From NCBI GenBank assembly GCA_027576995.1, contig JANBQC010000403.1, positions 1-26,208 of the forward strand: a stretch of 26,208 nucleotides of DNA. Reading direction: 5' to 3'. Numbering within the stretch: position 1 is the first letter of the stretch; each line of letters opens with the position of its first letter. Below the pieces are notes generated by a model that made no database searches, was not told the DNA's origin, and saw only the letters and a list, made by a program, of their open reading frames with translations. Shown here piece after piece: positions 17,681 through 25,786 of this stretch. The stretch is from Dimargaris cristalligena (lineage: Eukaryota; Kickxellomycota; Dimargaritomycetes; Dimargaritales; Dimargaritaceae). The position numbers and the translations under genes are program-made.

Positions 17681-18963
17681 ATATTTCCTCCGGTTGGTTT
17701 AAAGGATACATGATCGGGATTCACATATTTATATATATATAATTCATTATTTTTACTCAGTAACTATGTTGCGCCACTGCGCAAGTGTTATCGGGTTGAC
17801 CCCAGGCAAGCCTGGCCGTGTTTTTTTTATCGAACATTTGTTTAATGAGGTGTTTCCGATGCAGCAATATGATGATCGTTTTACCCTGTGTATTTTATCT
17901 TGGTTATATCTTGTTAAGAAGTATTATTCGCCTCTAATTGCTGCTCTTGCCCAGCAAGGCCATTTCCTCCGTCCCTGCCGCATTGTGTACTGTAAATAAT
18001 AAATCGATTTTTTTCTGGGACAAGACCGACAGTCGGTTGAATGATTTTGATTATTGAAGGTTCTGCCAATTCGGGCATTCCTAAATCCCAATTGCCACGC
18101 CAATTACGCTTGTCAGTTTATCTGGTACATACCTGGCCAATTGATCGGCTGGGTATGATACACCTTTATTCATCTCCTCATTCCAATCCACTTACCGAGC
18201 CCATTGAGCTGGGTGTCAGATTATGTATTCCCTTAAGTTATCTCCCCATTGATCTCACACCAAAGGCCAGTTTCCATCTACCATACATGTTCGTGATGTT
18301 TTAAATATTATATTCCGGACAGCTAGCTGTGAGTGTATGTTATAGTTTTCTGCCTAGGGATACCTACGTAACGAGTAATCAAGTATCTATCAATCCGCTT
18401 TGGTTGGCAGAATTTCTTTGTAGTCGAGAAGGGCTTTTATTCGTAAAGAGCCCGCTAATATTGCTCAACTAATGTAGTGCTGCTGAAATTTCCACCACTA
18501 ATAGATTGGCCTGCTGGGCTTACAAGGTTGTTGTTGTCCAACCATGGGCCTTTTTTGCCTGCGTAAGAGGAGCAACTTTCTACCTCGTGCTTCTTACTAA
18601 TAAGCTGGACCAACCGCAACTAACCTACCGACAATCACGCCATTGCACCCAAAAGAAGGGCCACTTCCCCCAGTGGATCAACCGCGATTCTCTGCCAGGG
18701 GGTTTACAGCATCAGCTGGATTCTTTCAACCGCATACCACCCTCACCCAACAAGACTCTTCTGTACGCCTTACTTGACCTCCCTGTTGCCGCGGGTCCAT
18801 TCCTAAATGTAGTCACCCCCTTCTATTTATTATTTATATTTATATATACTTGTTTTTCCCCGCTTCATCGACTCTCCAAAACCCCCATTCGATCCAAGCC
18901 CTTGAACTCCGGGTAGTCTTTCCCAGTATTTAGTCTGCTCGGACCCCTTCGGTCATTATAGCC
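17681..18963. other. 3' region of the giant gene and promoter region of the ABC1-kinase gene
   Basis: An AATAAA at 17998-18003 is a plausible poly(A) signal for the giant gene. Two ATG-started frames of 77 and 87 codons (17766-17999 and 18041-18304) follow on the same strand and have no recognisable motif. A UUCG-type hairpin lies at 18431-18453. The frame 18506-18916 has no ATG start. A TATA-rich run (TATTTATATTTATATATAC, about 18831-18849) lies roughly 115 bases before the kinase ATG and may hold its core promoter. Confidence 0.45.
18431..18453. repeat. Hairpin with TTCG tetraloop
   Basis: GGGCTTTTA (18431-18439) pairs with TAAA-G-AGCCC (18444-18453) around the loop TTCG, giving nine base pairs with one bulged G. 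UUCG loops are unusually stable in RNA. The position is between the giant gene's poly(A) signal and the kinase promoter, so it may be unrelated to either transcript. Confidence 0.4.
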
Positions 18964-20853
18964 ATGCTAGCCCGGTTGCGTTTAGCTCGCCTTCAGGCCG
19001 CGGGCCTCTTTCTGAGGCACCCAATGACTGCGACACCTCCGCTACGCTTCTACATCTCCTTGCGACATCCCCTTCAGCGTCCCGGGACCACTTCCGCCCT
19101 AACACGCACCATAGTCCGACCCTCCCTATTCATCCTCCCCCGACTCGCTGGCCGGTTTTATTCCTCGAAACCTCTACCCGCCGAAGGTCTATCGCGCGGC
19201 CTTCGGTGGACGTTACGACTGACCGCCGCGGCCGCCATTTCCGGCCTTCTCTATTACCAGTACGAGCCCTTTCGGTATTTCGTGAAGGCTTCGGCCCGTT
19301 GTTACCGGGCTGGAATAGCGGGGTTGATTACCGCCATTGATTACAAATGGGCCCTGCGACACCGTCCGGATCCCGCCCTGGATCCGCATAAATTGATCGC
19401 GGATGGCCAGTCGGTGGACCCCGACGCGGCCCTGAAATGGCAGCAAGCGATGCTAGTCTATGAAACCCAAAAATCCGAAGTCCACCAACGGTCGGCCCTG
19501 CGGGTCCTTCGGTGCTTGATGAAAAGCGGCGGTATTTATATCAAGCTGGGCCAACACCTCTCCGCCATGACCTATATCCTTCCCAAGGAATGGACTGAAA
19601 CCATGCGGCCTCTGCAGGACCAGTGCCCCGAGTCTCCTTTAGAGGACCTTGACCAGCTAATGATTGACGACCTGGGGCAGTCGCTCGAACAGCTGTTTAC
19701 AGAATTTGACCCCCGTCCGCTGGGAGTGGCCTCCCTTGCCCAAGTTCATCGGGCCGTGCTGCGGGAGAACGGCCAGGAAGTAGCGGTCAAGGTACAACAT
19801 CCCTACCTAGACGAGTTTTCGAAGATTGATTTGCGAACCGTCAGTCTCATCATCGGACTGGCCGAGGATTTATTCCCCGAGTTCCAGTTCGGTTGGTTGC
19901 GCGACGAAATGAATGTCAGTCTGCCCCAAGAGCTGGACTTTGTGCGGGAAAAGAATAACGCCCAGCGGGTGGAGCGTAATTTCGCCGACGTGGCCCGCTG
20001 TCCGCTGGCCATCCCCCACGTCTTTTGGGCCCACCGGCGGATCATGGCCATGGAGTACATTAATGGTAGCCGAATCGACGACAAGGCTTACATGCAGGCC
20101 CATAAAATTAACCCCGACCAGGTGGCCACCGAACTGACCCGGATCTTCTCCGAAATGATTTTTATCCACGGCTGGGTGCACTGTGACCCCCACCCGGGCA
20201 ACATACTCGTCCGCACCGCCCCACCTGCGTCCTCGGCGCGTTCGGGCTATAATTTCGAAATCGTTCTCCTGGACCACGGGTTGTACCGGGAATTATCGAG
20301 CGAATTCCGCATGAATTACGCTTACATGTGGCGGGCCCTCATGGCTGGGGATGAAACCGGTATCCGGCGCTACAGTAAACTGCTGGCCGGCACGGACCTG
20401 TACATTGTGTTCTCGTGTATTTTGACCGGCCGCGACTGGCGGGTCATCCAAAACGACCTCAACCAGGCCCTCACGGACGATGAGGTGAACACGGTATTCG
20501 AGAAGGTGCCTTACCTACTGGTCGAAATTATCGACGTATTAGCAACTGTACCCCGGGAACTATTGCTGCTGTTCAAGACCAACGACCTACTGCGGTCGGT
20601 TGACCAGTCCATTCGGAGTGCCCCCTCCCCTGCTATGACCATGGCGATCATGGGCCGCTACTGCACCAAGGCGATTTATAACGAAACCATGTTCTACATT
20701 AGACAGCACGCCCGGATCCTGGGCTACACCTGGTCCCTTCTGGGCCAATGGGTCCGCTGCCAGTGGCAGTACTGGCGACTGGAACTGCCCCTTGAGGTGG
20801 TGGAGTGGTTCTTCCATACGTACTCCCGCCTTTACCGCCTCCTATGGCTATAA
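18964..20853 (+). CDS. ABC1/ADCK-family atypical kinase, mitochondrial (ADCK1/Mcp2-like)
   Basis: 629 residues, in the usual size range for fungal members. An in-frame TAG at 18931 supports the start. Residues 1-70 are Arg-, Leu- and Ser-rich with no acidic residue before about 70, ending RFYSS, a good mitochondrial presequence. A hydrophobic stretch near 80-95 may anchor it in the inner membrane. Family motifs are in order: KLGQ at 195-198 (the KxGQ motif), the Ala-rich loop form ASLAQVH at 256-262 in place of a Gly-rich loop, the nucleotide Lys in VAVKVQHP at K276, QELDF...E near 322-329, the catalytic loop H406-C-D408...N413, and D437-H-G in place of DFG. The DHGLY form with ASLAQVH fits the ADCK1/yeast Mcp2 branch better than the Coq8/ADCK3 branch. 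Known members influence mitochondrial lipid homeostasis; true protein-kinase activity is doubtful for the family. All key residues are present, so I expect it to be functional. Confidence 0.88.
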   Translation: MLARLRLARLQAAGLFLRHPMTATPPLRFYISLRHPLQRPGTTSALTRTIVRPSLFILPRLAGRFYSSKPLPAEGLSRGLRWTLRLTAAAAISGLLYYQYEPFRYFVKASARCYRAGIAGLITAIDYKWALRHRPDPALDPHKLIADGQSVDPDAALKWQQAMLVYETQKSEVHQRSALRVLRCLMKSGGIYIKLGQHLSAMTYILPKEWTETMRPLQDQCPESPLEDLDQLMIDDLGQSLEQLFTEFDPRPLGVASLAQVHRAVLRENGQEVAVKVQHPYLDEFSKIDLRTVSLIIGLAEDLFPEFQFGWLRDEMNVSLPQELDFVREKNNAQRVERNFADVARCPLAIPHVFWAHRRIMAMEYINGSRIDDKAYMQAHKINPDQVATELTRIFSEMIFIHGWVHCDPHPGNILVRTAPPASSARSGYNFEIVLLDHGLYRELSSEFRMNYAYMWRALMAGDETGIRRYSKLLAGTDLYIVFSCILTGRDWRVIQNDLNQALTDDEVNTVFEKVPYLLVEIIDVLATVPRELLLLFKTNDLLRSVDQSIRSAPSPAMTMAIMGRYCTKAIYNETMFYIRQHARILGYTWSLLGQWVRCQWQYWRLELPLEVVEWFFHTYSRLYRLLWL

Positions 20854-21388
20854 AGGGTAAATATGGATAGTGAGTGGTGGCTAGATTTTATATAATTTCT
20901 TGTAGATTGTTGGGTCCAATTGCCATTTGTATCGGGATTGTTTTATTATATATGTGTGTTTTAATGAGAAACGGTATATAGGCAATTACCAATCAATAGA
21001 TTAAACGTGTATGATTGTTGACGTGGTCACAGATATGTATGGTAATCATTGTCATGGGACATTTTACGTGGTCATAAGACTTTAATATATCAATTACTTG
21101 TATCCTTCACTCAGTGCAAATACGCCGATTATACCATCAATTTTTGAATCTAAACGAACCAAAATACTTATATAGTGGCACTAAATCTGCTCTGTAACTG
21201 GGTTAATATCTGGTGATATATCCCTTGGGCCTGTCTACATACTGCAGCCCATATAGATAGATACACCTGCGACGCTTTGTCTGTTGTCTAGTATTTGAGT
21301 ATTCCGTGTTTAACCACTCGACAATTCCCACACAGAGCAGCACGTTGCCAGCCACTTCCACCTGAATTCGCACTTAGGGAATGAGCCT

Positions 21389-21545
21389 GGGGTTTGGGGA
21401 ATTCAAAGCCCTCCCTCCAAGACCCGGAATCCACCGGTACCCCTTAAGAGACCGCTGCTATAAGGCAAGTGGGAGAAATAGCGGTTGTCTCTCAGGTGGT
21501 GTCAGTTGGCCCTTTTCGATGGAGTAAAACCACTCTCCTACTGAC
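21389..21545 (+). other. Possible structured RNA: three consecutive hairpins
   Basis: The first stem pairs GGGGTTTG (21389-21396) with CAAAGCCC (21404-21411), 7 of 8 bases. The second pairs AGAGAC-CGCT (21447-21456) with AGCG...GTCTCT (21480-21492), ten pairs with a three-base bulge. The third pairs GTCAGT (21501-21506) with ACTGAC (21540-21545), with GGAG/CTCC inside. An ACA follows at about 21554, but there is no convincing H box (ANANNA) in the hinge, so an H/ACA snoRNA is not established. No RNase P, MRP, SRP or snRNA signature was seen. Confidence 0.2.
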
Positions 21546-21635
21546 GGCTCACTACACCAGTGAAACTCCAGAGGTTTGTGAATCGATGAATCACGCGGCA
21601 TAGAGTAGTATAGTACACCACAAATGAATAAATTA

Positions 21636-21650
21636 TTCGGGCCGCCCGAA
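21636..21650. repeat. Perfect short inverted repeat
   Basis: TTCGGGC-C-GCCCGAA, seven pairs around a single base, followed on the plus strand by a run of A. On the minus strand this is a T-run next to a GC-rich dyad. It could be a binding site for a dimeric regulator or chance. The one-base loop makes an RNA hairpin of full length unlikely. Confidence 0.4.
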
Positions 21651-22291
21651 AAAAAGAAGGGAGTGGGAGGGGTGTACAGAACTCACTAACTGTAGGGGAG
21701 AGTGCTCGGTTGGCGGACTTGCAAGTTTATTATCACTACAACGCCAAGTCGCCAATGGATGTGACGGGGTGTCGTCGAGTCAAGTTGGCCGCTTGGTGCA
21801 CGGGGTCGGCGGGTGAATCAGTCTGTCTATCTATCCTTGGGGAGGGGAAATCTGCCACAGATTTAATTCTCGGCGTGTAGATAATGATGTGACAAAAGAA
21901 TGGGCCCACCAAGCATCGAGGTCACATGCACCAGCACTATTGGCGGCCAGGCCAGCAGGGCAAAATCGGCCCGTTAATCATTCGCCCAAGTGGATATGGT
22001 CTGACCTTACTACTGCTGCGAGAGGAGGAGGGAGGCTAAGGCGGGGCAGGGCGCATATATGCAGTACACTCCAGCATAGAACGAGTGAATGCGCCCAATC
22101 CAACCCTCCTCCCCGTGACTTGTATCCTATTACACGCCTAGCTCCGATGGCGTGTTGCTCTCTATATGCTGTCCCTGACTTCATATCATAATAAATTCCT
22201 CTCACTACAAAACACCTCTCTTCCATCCATTTCTTTCCCCTTACCATTCACTTCCCCTTCCTTTGTTTAGTCACACCACTTCCGCACACAC

Positions 22292-22299
22292 TATAAATA
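22292..22299 (+). promoter_or_regulatory. TATA box of the lipase gene
   Basis: TATAAATA sits in a C-rich promoter region 203 bases before the ATG at 22502, followed by a pyrimidine-rich stretch suitable for the transcription start (about 22320-22370). It stands out from the locally GC-rich sequence, which makes it more credible than TATA strings in the AT-rich spacers. Confidence 0.5.
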
Positions 22300-22376
22300 C
22301 TCGACCCCGCCCACTCTACGGCCGCCGCTGCATTTTCTTATTCTCCGACTATCCCCGACTCCCGCCCTAAATTTTT

Positions 22377-22418
22377 ATGGTCAATAATTATAGAGGACCT
22401 GGTCCCCCGGGCTGCTAA
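22377..22418 (+). promoter_or_regulatory. Upstream ORF (13 codons) in the lipase leader
   Basis: ATG at 22377 opens a 13-codon frame ending in TAA at 22416-22418, inside the likely 5' leader (between the TATA box at 22292 and the main ATG at 22502). The peptide is MVNNYRGPGPPGC. Such uORFs often lower translation of the main frame. The ATG has weak context (TTTTTATGG), so leaky scanning is likely. Confidence 0.35.
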
Positions 22419-22501
22419 ACTCGACCCATTCAGAACTTATATTGATTGTTATAGCCAAACACCCCTCTTTCACCCAATTAGTCGCATCCACCCGCCCCAC
22501 C

Positions 22502-23965
22502 ATGTACTTTAACCTCCATTCGTTCGCCTCGCTTAAGTCTCTGTCCGAGACCCTCTTTTCCTCGACCTACTCTTGGGGCGCCCGTCTTCGTCCCTCTGCC
22601 TGGACCAGTCGCTCAACTGCCGCTGTGAATGCGCTGGTACATTCCCCCGCCCCTGTGGTCAACGGCCAACGAGTAGCCTCCCAAGTCGCTGACTCGACCT
22701 CTACTACCCAACAGGCCTCTCCCACCCCTCCCGAACACCGTTCCCAGCTCAACCAGCTCCCTGTGCGCCCCCACTATGTGGCCCCTCGCCTGCCCGTCGT
22801 CCTTTGCCACGGTCTCTACGGCTTCGACACGCTAGGTCCGGAGTCCCTACCATCCCTGCGTATCCATTACTGGCGGGGGATTAAAGAAGCCATGACCGAC
22901 GTGGGTGCCAAGGTCCACGTCACCCGGGTGCCCAGCTCCGGTAGCATTGCCCAGCGCGCGGAGGAGCTCCATAGCCAATTACGTCGGTGGTTCAATGGGC
23001 AGGAAATCAACCTATTGGGCCATTCCATGGGTGGCCTGGACGGACGCTACTTGATTAGCCACATCCAACCCAGTGAGTACCGCGTCCGGTCCCTATCCAC
23101 CGTGTGTACCCCACACCGGGGCAGTCCCTTCATGGACTGGTGCCGGGATATTTTTGGGGTAGGTACCATCGCCTCCAATCGGCGCACGGGCAACTTCGAC
23201 CCCGAAGAGGCCTGGCTCCAGCAGTACGGCCAAACCGCGTCCTCGGCCACCCATGACAATCCCCTGACCAGCCACCTTCTCCTTACCAACCCCCTCCGGG
23301 CCTGGCAGTTGTTTTACCAGAAGATTGCCGGTCTGCTCGACACCCCGGCCTACTCCAACCTCACTACCGAGTTCTGCAACCAGTTCTTTAACCCGTCTAC
23401 CCCCAACCACCCGGACACCGCCTACTTCTCTTACGGCGCCTCGTACAATCCCAAAATCCATACCTGGTCGTCCCTCCGGCTCCCCTACGAAATTATTAGG
23501 AAGCGCGAGGGACCCAATGACGGAATGGTAAGTCTCTACAGCGCCCGCTGGGGCCAGTACATGGAAACCGTTAGTGCCGATCACTACGACGTGACCAACC
23601 CCATGAAACTGTCCGAACTACGCGACTGGATCAGCAGCAGCTCACTCATGGCCACTCTCTACTCGCAGCTAGACTCGCTTTTAAGCTACTACTCCACCTC
23701 ATTGACCAAGGGTAGTAGCAATAGTAGGCCCGCCTCTGGTCTAGGTCAAAGCAATCCCATCCCGGCCCATGAGGCGGCGGCCACCATGGCCCATATCACC
23801 CAAATGGCCCAGCACTTGGCTAACGAGAGCCAGCGCCCTTCGGTCCAGGCCGCGGTGGCCGACCAGGCCCACGATAAGCTCCAGCGTGCCCGCCAGCAGG
23901 GCCCCTTCGATGCCATTGATTTCTATCTGCGTATGGGGACCCACTTGTACAACCAGGGTTATTAG
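22502..23965 (+). CDS. Alpha/beta-hydrolase lipase, triacylglycerol-lipase type (487 aa)
   Basis: I place the start at the ATG at 22502 (CCCACCATG, good context); the 20 codons upstream are open but have no ATG. Residues 1-50 are Ser/Arg/Leu-rich with almost no acidic residue, like a mitochondrial presequence, and lack a secretion-signal core. The hydrolase begins near residue 97 with VVLCHGLYGFD, the strand and His-Gly oxyanion turn of bacterial-type (Pseudomonas family I) lipases. The nucleophile elbow GHSMGG places Ser175, NDGMVS gives the acid Asp340, and DHYDV gives His361, so the triad is complete and in the usual order. CTPHRGSPFMD after the elbow is the family's next conserved block. 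A C-terminal extension of about 110 residues beyond the core is Ala/Gln-rich and probably helical. It would hydrolyse acylglycerols or related esters; the true substrate and the organelle are inference. TATA box at 22292; poly(A) signal AATAAA at 24316. Confidence 0.85.
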   Translation: MYFNLHSFASLKSLSETLFSSTYSWGARLRPSAWTSRSTAAVNALVHSPAPVVNGQRVASQVADSTSTTQQASPTPPEHRSQLNQLPVRPHYVAPRLPVVLCHGLYGFDTLGPESLPSLRIHYWRGIKEAMTDVGAKVHVTRVPSSGSIAQRAEELHSQLRRWFNGQEINLLGHSMGGLDGRYLISHIQPSEYRVRSLSTVCTPHRGSPFMDWCRDIFGVGTIASNRRTGNFDPEEAWLQQYGQTASSATHDNPLTSHLLLTNPLRAWQLFYQKIAGLLDTPAYSNLTTEFCNQFFNPSTPNHPDTAYFSYGASYNPKIHTWSSLRLPYEIIRKREGPNDGMVSLYSARWGQYMETVSADHYDVTNPMKLSELRDWISSSSLMATLYSQLDSLLSYYSTSLTKGSSNSRPASGLGQSNPIPAHEAAATMAHITQMAQHLANESQRPSVQAAVADQAHDKLQRARQQGPFDAIDFYLRMGTHLYNQGY

Positions 23966-24315
23966 GAGAGGCTGCCCTCTTCTGCCCATACGTTTCCCAT
24001 CCGCAGCCGGTGGATGTCTTTTGCGGGTCCTTTCGGACCGACTTAATCCCCCTGATCCCATTGACCTTTTTGTATTTCTAAATGTAACCTCGGCGGCGAC
24101 TGTGAAACTCTCCCATCCCTTTATTCACCTTGTCGCTTTCCACCCTCTCCTATTATTTTCCATTTTCGACCCGTTTGATACAGGCCATCCAATTAAGACT
24201 GTGTATATCATTGACTATTTGCATGTATCCACCATATACATTCCCCCCTTTCCTTTATAGTTGGTCATTAGGAGTAGAGTAATTTTACCTCTTTCTTTTT
24301 TATCCAATTTTCCTA

Positions 24316-24321
24316 AATAAA
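24316..24321 (+). terminator. Poly(A) signal of the lipase gene
   Basis: Exact AATAAA 351 bases after the lipase stop, preceded by a T-rich stretch (TTTCTTTTTTATCC near 24290-24304). It is the first AATAAA after the gene on this strand that I noticed. Confidence 0.4.
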
Positions 24322-24598
24322 ATATTTGCGCCCAGTTCATATGGTATTTATTTACGTCGGTAGACTTTACCATATCATATTAGAATATACGACTAATTTA
24401 CTAATAGAACCGTCTTTACCGGGCGCATTTTCCTGTAGCTGAACTGACTTGGGCTTAAAAATATAGCAGAAAGGGAACCCCCCAGATCTATGGAGGGGGA
24501 CGGGGGCCGAGTAATGTGCCCCAGGCACTGGGTCAAGTATCTAGACCATTTTAATCGGCCGTTCCTATCGGCCGAATGGGCCGCTACAGTATAAATGG

Positions 24599-24604
24599 TT
24601 TATT
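24599..24604 (-). terminator. Poly(A) signal of the mS37 gene
   Basis: TTTATT on the plus strand is AATAAA on the minus strand, 111 bases beyond the mS37 stop codon, a normal distance. Together with the lipase signal at 24316 it leaves about 280 bases between the ends of two convergent transcripts. Confidence 0.45.
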
Positions 24605-24714
24605 GAATAGGTTAACTAACTCTCTTAGGAATTACACCCTCTATAGCTGGGCCGAACTTCCCCCATATTTTATCATGATCCTAGAGTGAACTTTGGGTAA
24701 AAAGGGAGACGGTT

Positions 24715-25099
24715 TTACAGAACGAACTTTCCGAGTCGAGCGAGATGGTAATTGATATTGGGTACTCGCTTAGCCGGGGCTTTCTATTCATTGAAGGAGG
24801 TGGGATTGTGAGCGAATTGTACAAATATATATATATATGGGTGCCAGAATTGTTAGTATACTATATAACCGATATCGGTGAAAAAAATACGGGCAGGTCA
24901 TGGAGAAGAAAGTAGGAGCTATATGAGATCTACTTACGGGCTTGGCCATGCATTCCGAAAGGGCTTTGGCAGCGATGGCACAGTGTTGGTCATCGATACT
25001 CCGGGTGGCCCAACAGCTCATAACACTAGCCATTTCCAGAGTACACGGGGTAGCCGCAACGGCCTTCTTGGTGTTGACTTTAAGTTTCTTGATGTGCAT
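24715..25099 (-). CDS. MRP10: Mitochondrial small-subunit ribosomal protein mS37 (Mrp10/CHCHD1 family), two exons
   Basis: Exon 1 is 25099-24938 (54 codons), exon 2 is 24783-24715 (22 codons plus TAA); the protein is 76 residues. An in-frame TAG twelve bases before the ATG supports the start. Residues 1-18 are basic (IKKLKVNTKK), like the LKV-basic N-terminus of fungal mS37. C19-x9-C29 with TLEMASVMSCW matches the family core (human CHCHD1 has EMSVMMACW). C40-x9-C50 completes the twin CX9C motif, which forms two disulfides in a helical hairpin. After splicing, exon 2 supplies NINYHLARL, the conserved NYHxxRL tail of fungal members. Twin-CX9C proteins are oxidised by Mia40; mS37 sits in the head of the mitochondrial small subunit. 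The unspliced minus frame reads on past residue 54 into intron sequence and should not be used. The gene converges on the lipase gene and diverges from the gene at 25787. Confidence 0.88.
24784..24937 (-). other. Intron in the mS37 gene (154 bases)
   Basis: On the minus strand the intron begins GTAAGT (24937-24932) and ends AATAG at 24784, phase 0 on both sides. A perfect TACTAAC branch site lies at 24858-24852, about 70 bases before the acceptor, with an (AT)n run between. Removing it joins the twin-CX9C exon to the NYHLARL exon, which is strong protein-level support. Confidence 0.85.
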
Positions 25100-25786
25100 G
25101 GTTGTGATCTAGCACGGGGAGGTGCGGTAGGAATCGGCAAATAAATAATGAATAGTTCCGTTGGAGCGGTGGGCCAGAGTCCAGTGATTGGGAATTTAAT
25201 AGTCGTTGATGGTCCAATGCAAAGGAGAAAGCTAGCTACTAGGTATTATTGATACAGGCCGGGGAATGCAGCTTAAGCAATGCCTGATCCAAGGGTTGCT
25301 GGTGTGACAATGGATTCAACTGGCGATCGAGACGTATCTTTGTGAGTTGGATGGGTTCCTCATCCACTAGTATTCCCAAATCTCACAACCAGCCTGAGTG
25401 GGTTGAGACTCCCACTTGACTGACTGGGGCTCCTCTGGCTATGGAAATATAACCTAAATTCGTCCTGTTTTGTACCCGTCCCAATCACGTGACTAGATTG
25501 AGTGGGCTTGCATCTCTCATGGGAATGGAAAGAGAGCTTCCGAATATCGAAAACAGGGTGCGACCGGGTAAAGGTAGCTTACCCCAAAGCTAAAGAACAA
25601 CACTGGTATTTGCACTGTTCAACAAAATACAGCCGCATTCATAGCCAACCCCTTTACGATCCGACTTCATTGGCAGTTGCATTTGTCTATTATTTCCATT
25701 GCTTGTACCTTAGAGCCTATTTTCCTTAACTTGCATTTCCTAGGCCCAGTCACAGCACTTCTATTAGCTATTTATCAATATTCACC
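25100..25786. other. Divergent promoter region between mS37 and the 25787 gene
   Basis: Both flanking genes start here and point outward, so the roughly 690 bases must hold both promoters. I see no clear TATA box and no further gene. The frame 25502-25729 has an ATG but no recognisable feature, and the plus-strand frame 24878-25144 is the antisense shadow of mS37. Confidence 0.45.

Larger units (their letters stand above)
20854..22291. other. Intergenic spacer between kinase and lipase genes
   Basis: I see no protein gene on either strand. ACGTGGTCA occurs twice (21021-21029 and 21066-21074). Three successive imperfect hairpins lie at 21389-21545 and a perfect 7-bp inverted repeat at 21636-21650 (both listed separately). 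22150-22290 is C/T-rich promoter sequence of the lipase gene. The open frame 21889-22191 has no family resemblance. Confidence 0.45.
23966..24714. other. Shared 3' region of convergent lipase and mS37 genes
   Basis: No gene is seen. It holds the two facing poly(A) signals listed separately, and two direct copies of ATCGGCCG (24554-24561 and 24567-24574, 13-base period), each containing the palindrome CGGCCG. Open frames through 24260 are run-on from the shifted frame of the lipase gene. Confidence 0.5.

Noticed and set aside
18506..18916. 136-codon plus-strand frame before the kinase gene
   Set aside because: Begins without an ATG, crosses the likely kinase promoter, and has no family resemblance.
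22442..22501. 20-codon upstream extension of the lipase frame
   Set aside because: It would need a TTG start; the ATG at 22502 has good context and lies at a sensible distance from the TATA box.
24878..25144. 88-codon plus-strand frame
   Set aside because: Antisense to mS37 exon 1 and its intron; the minus strand has a conserved protein with correct splice sites.
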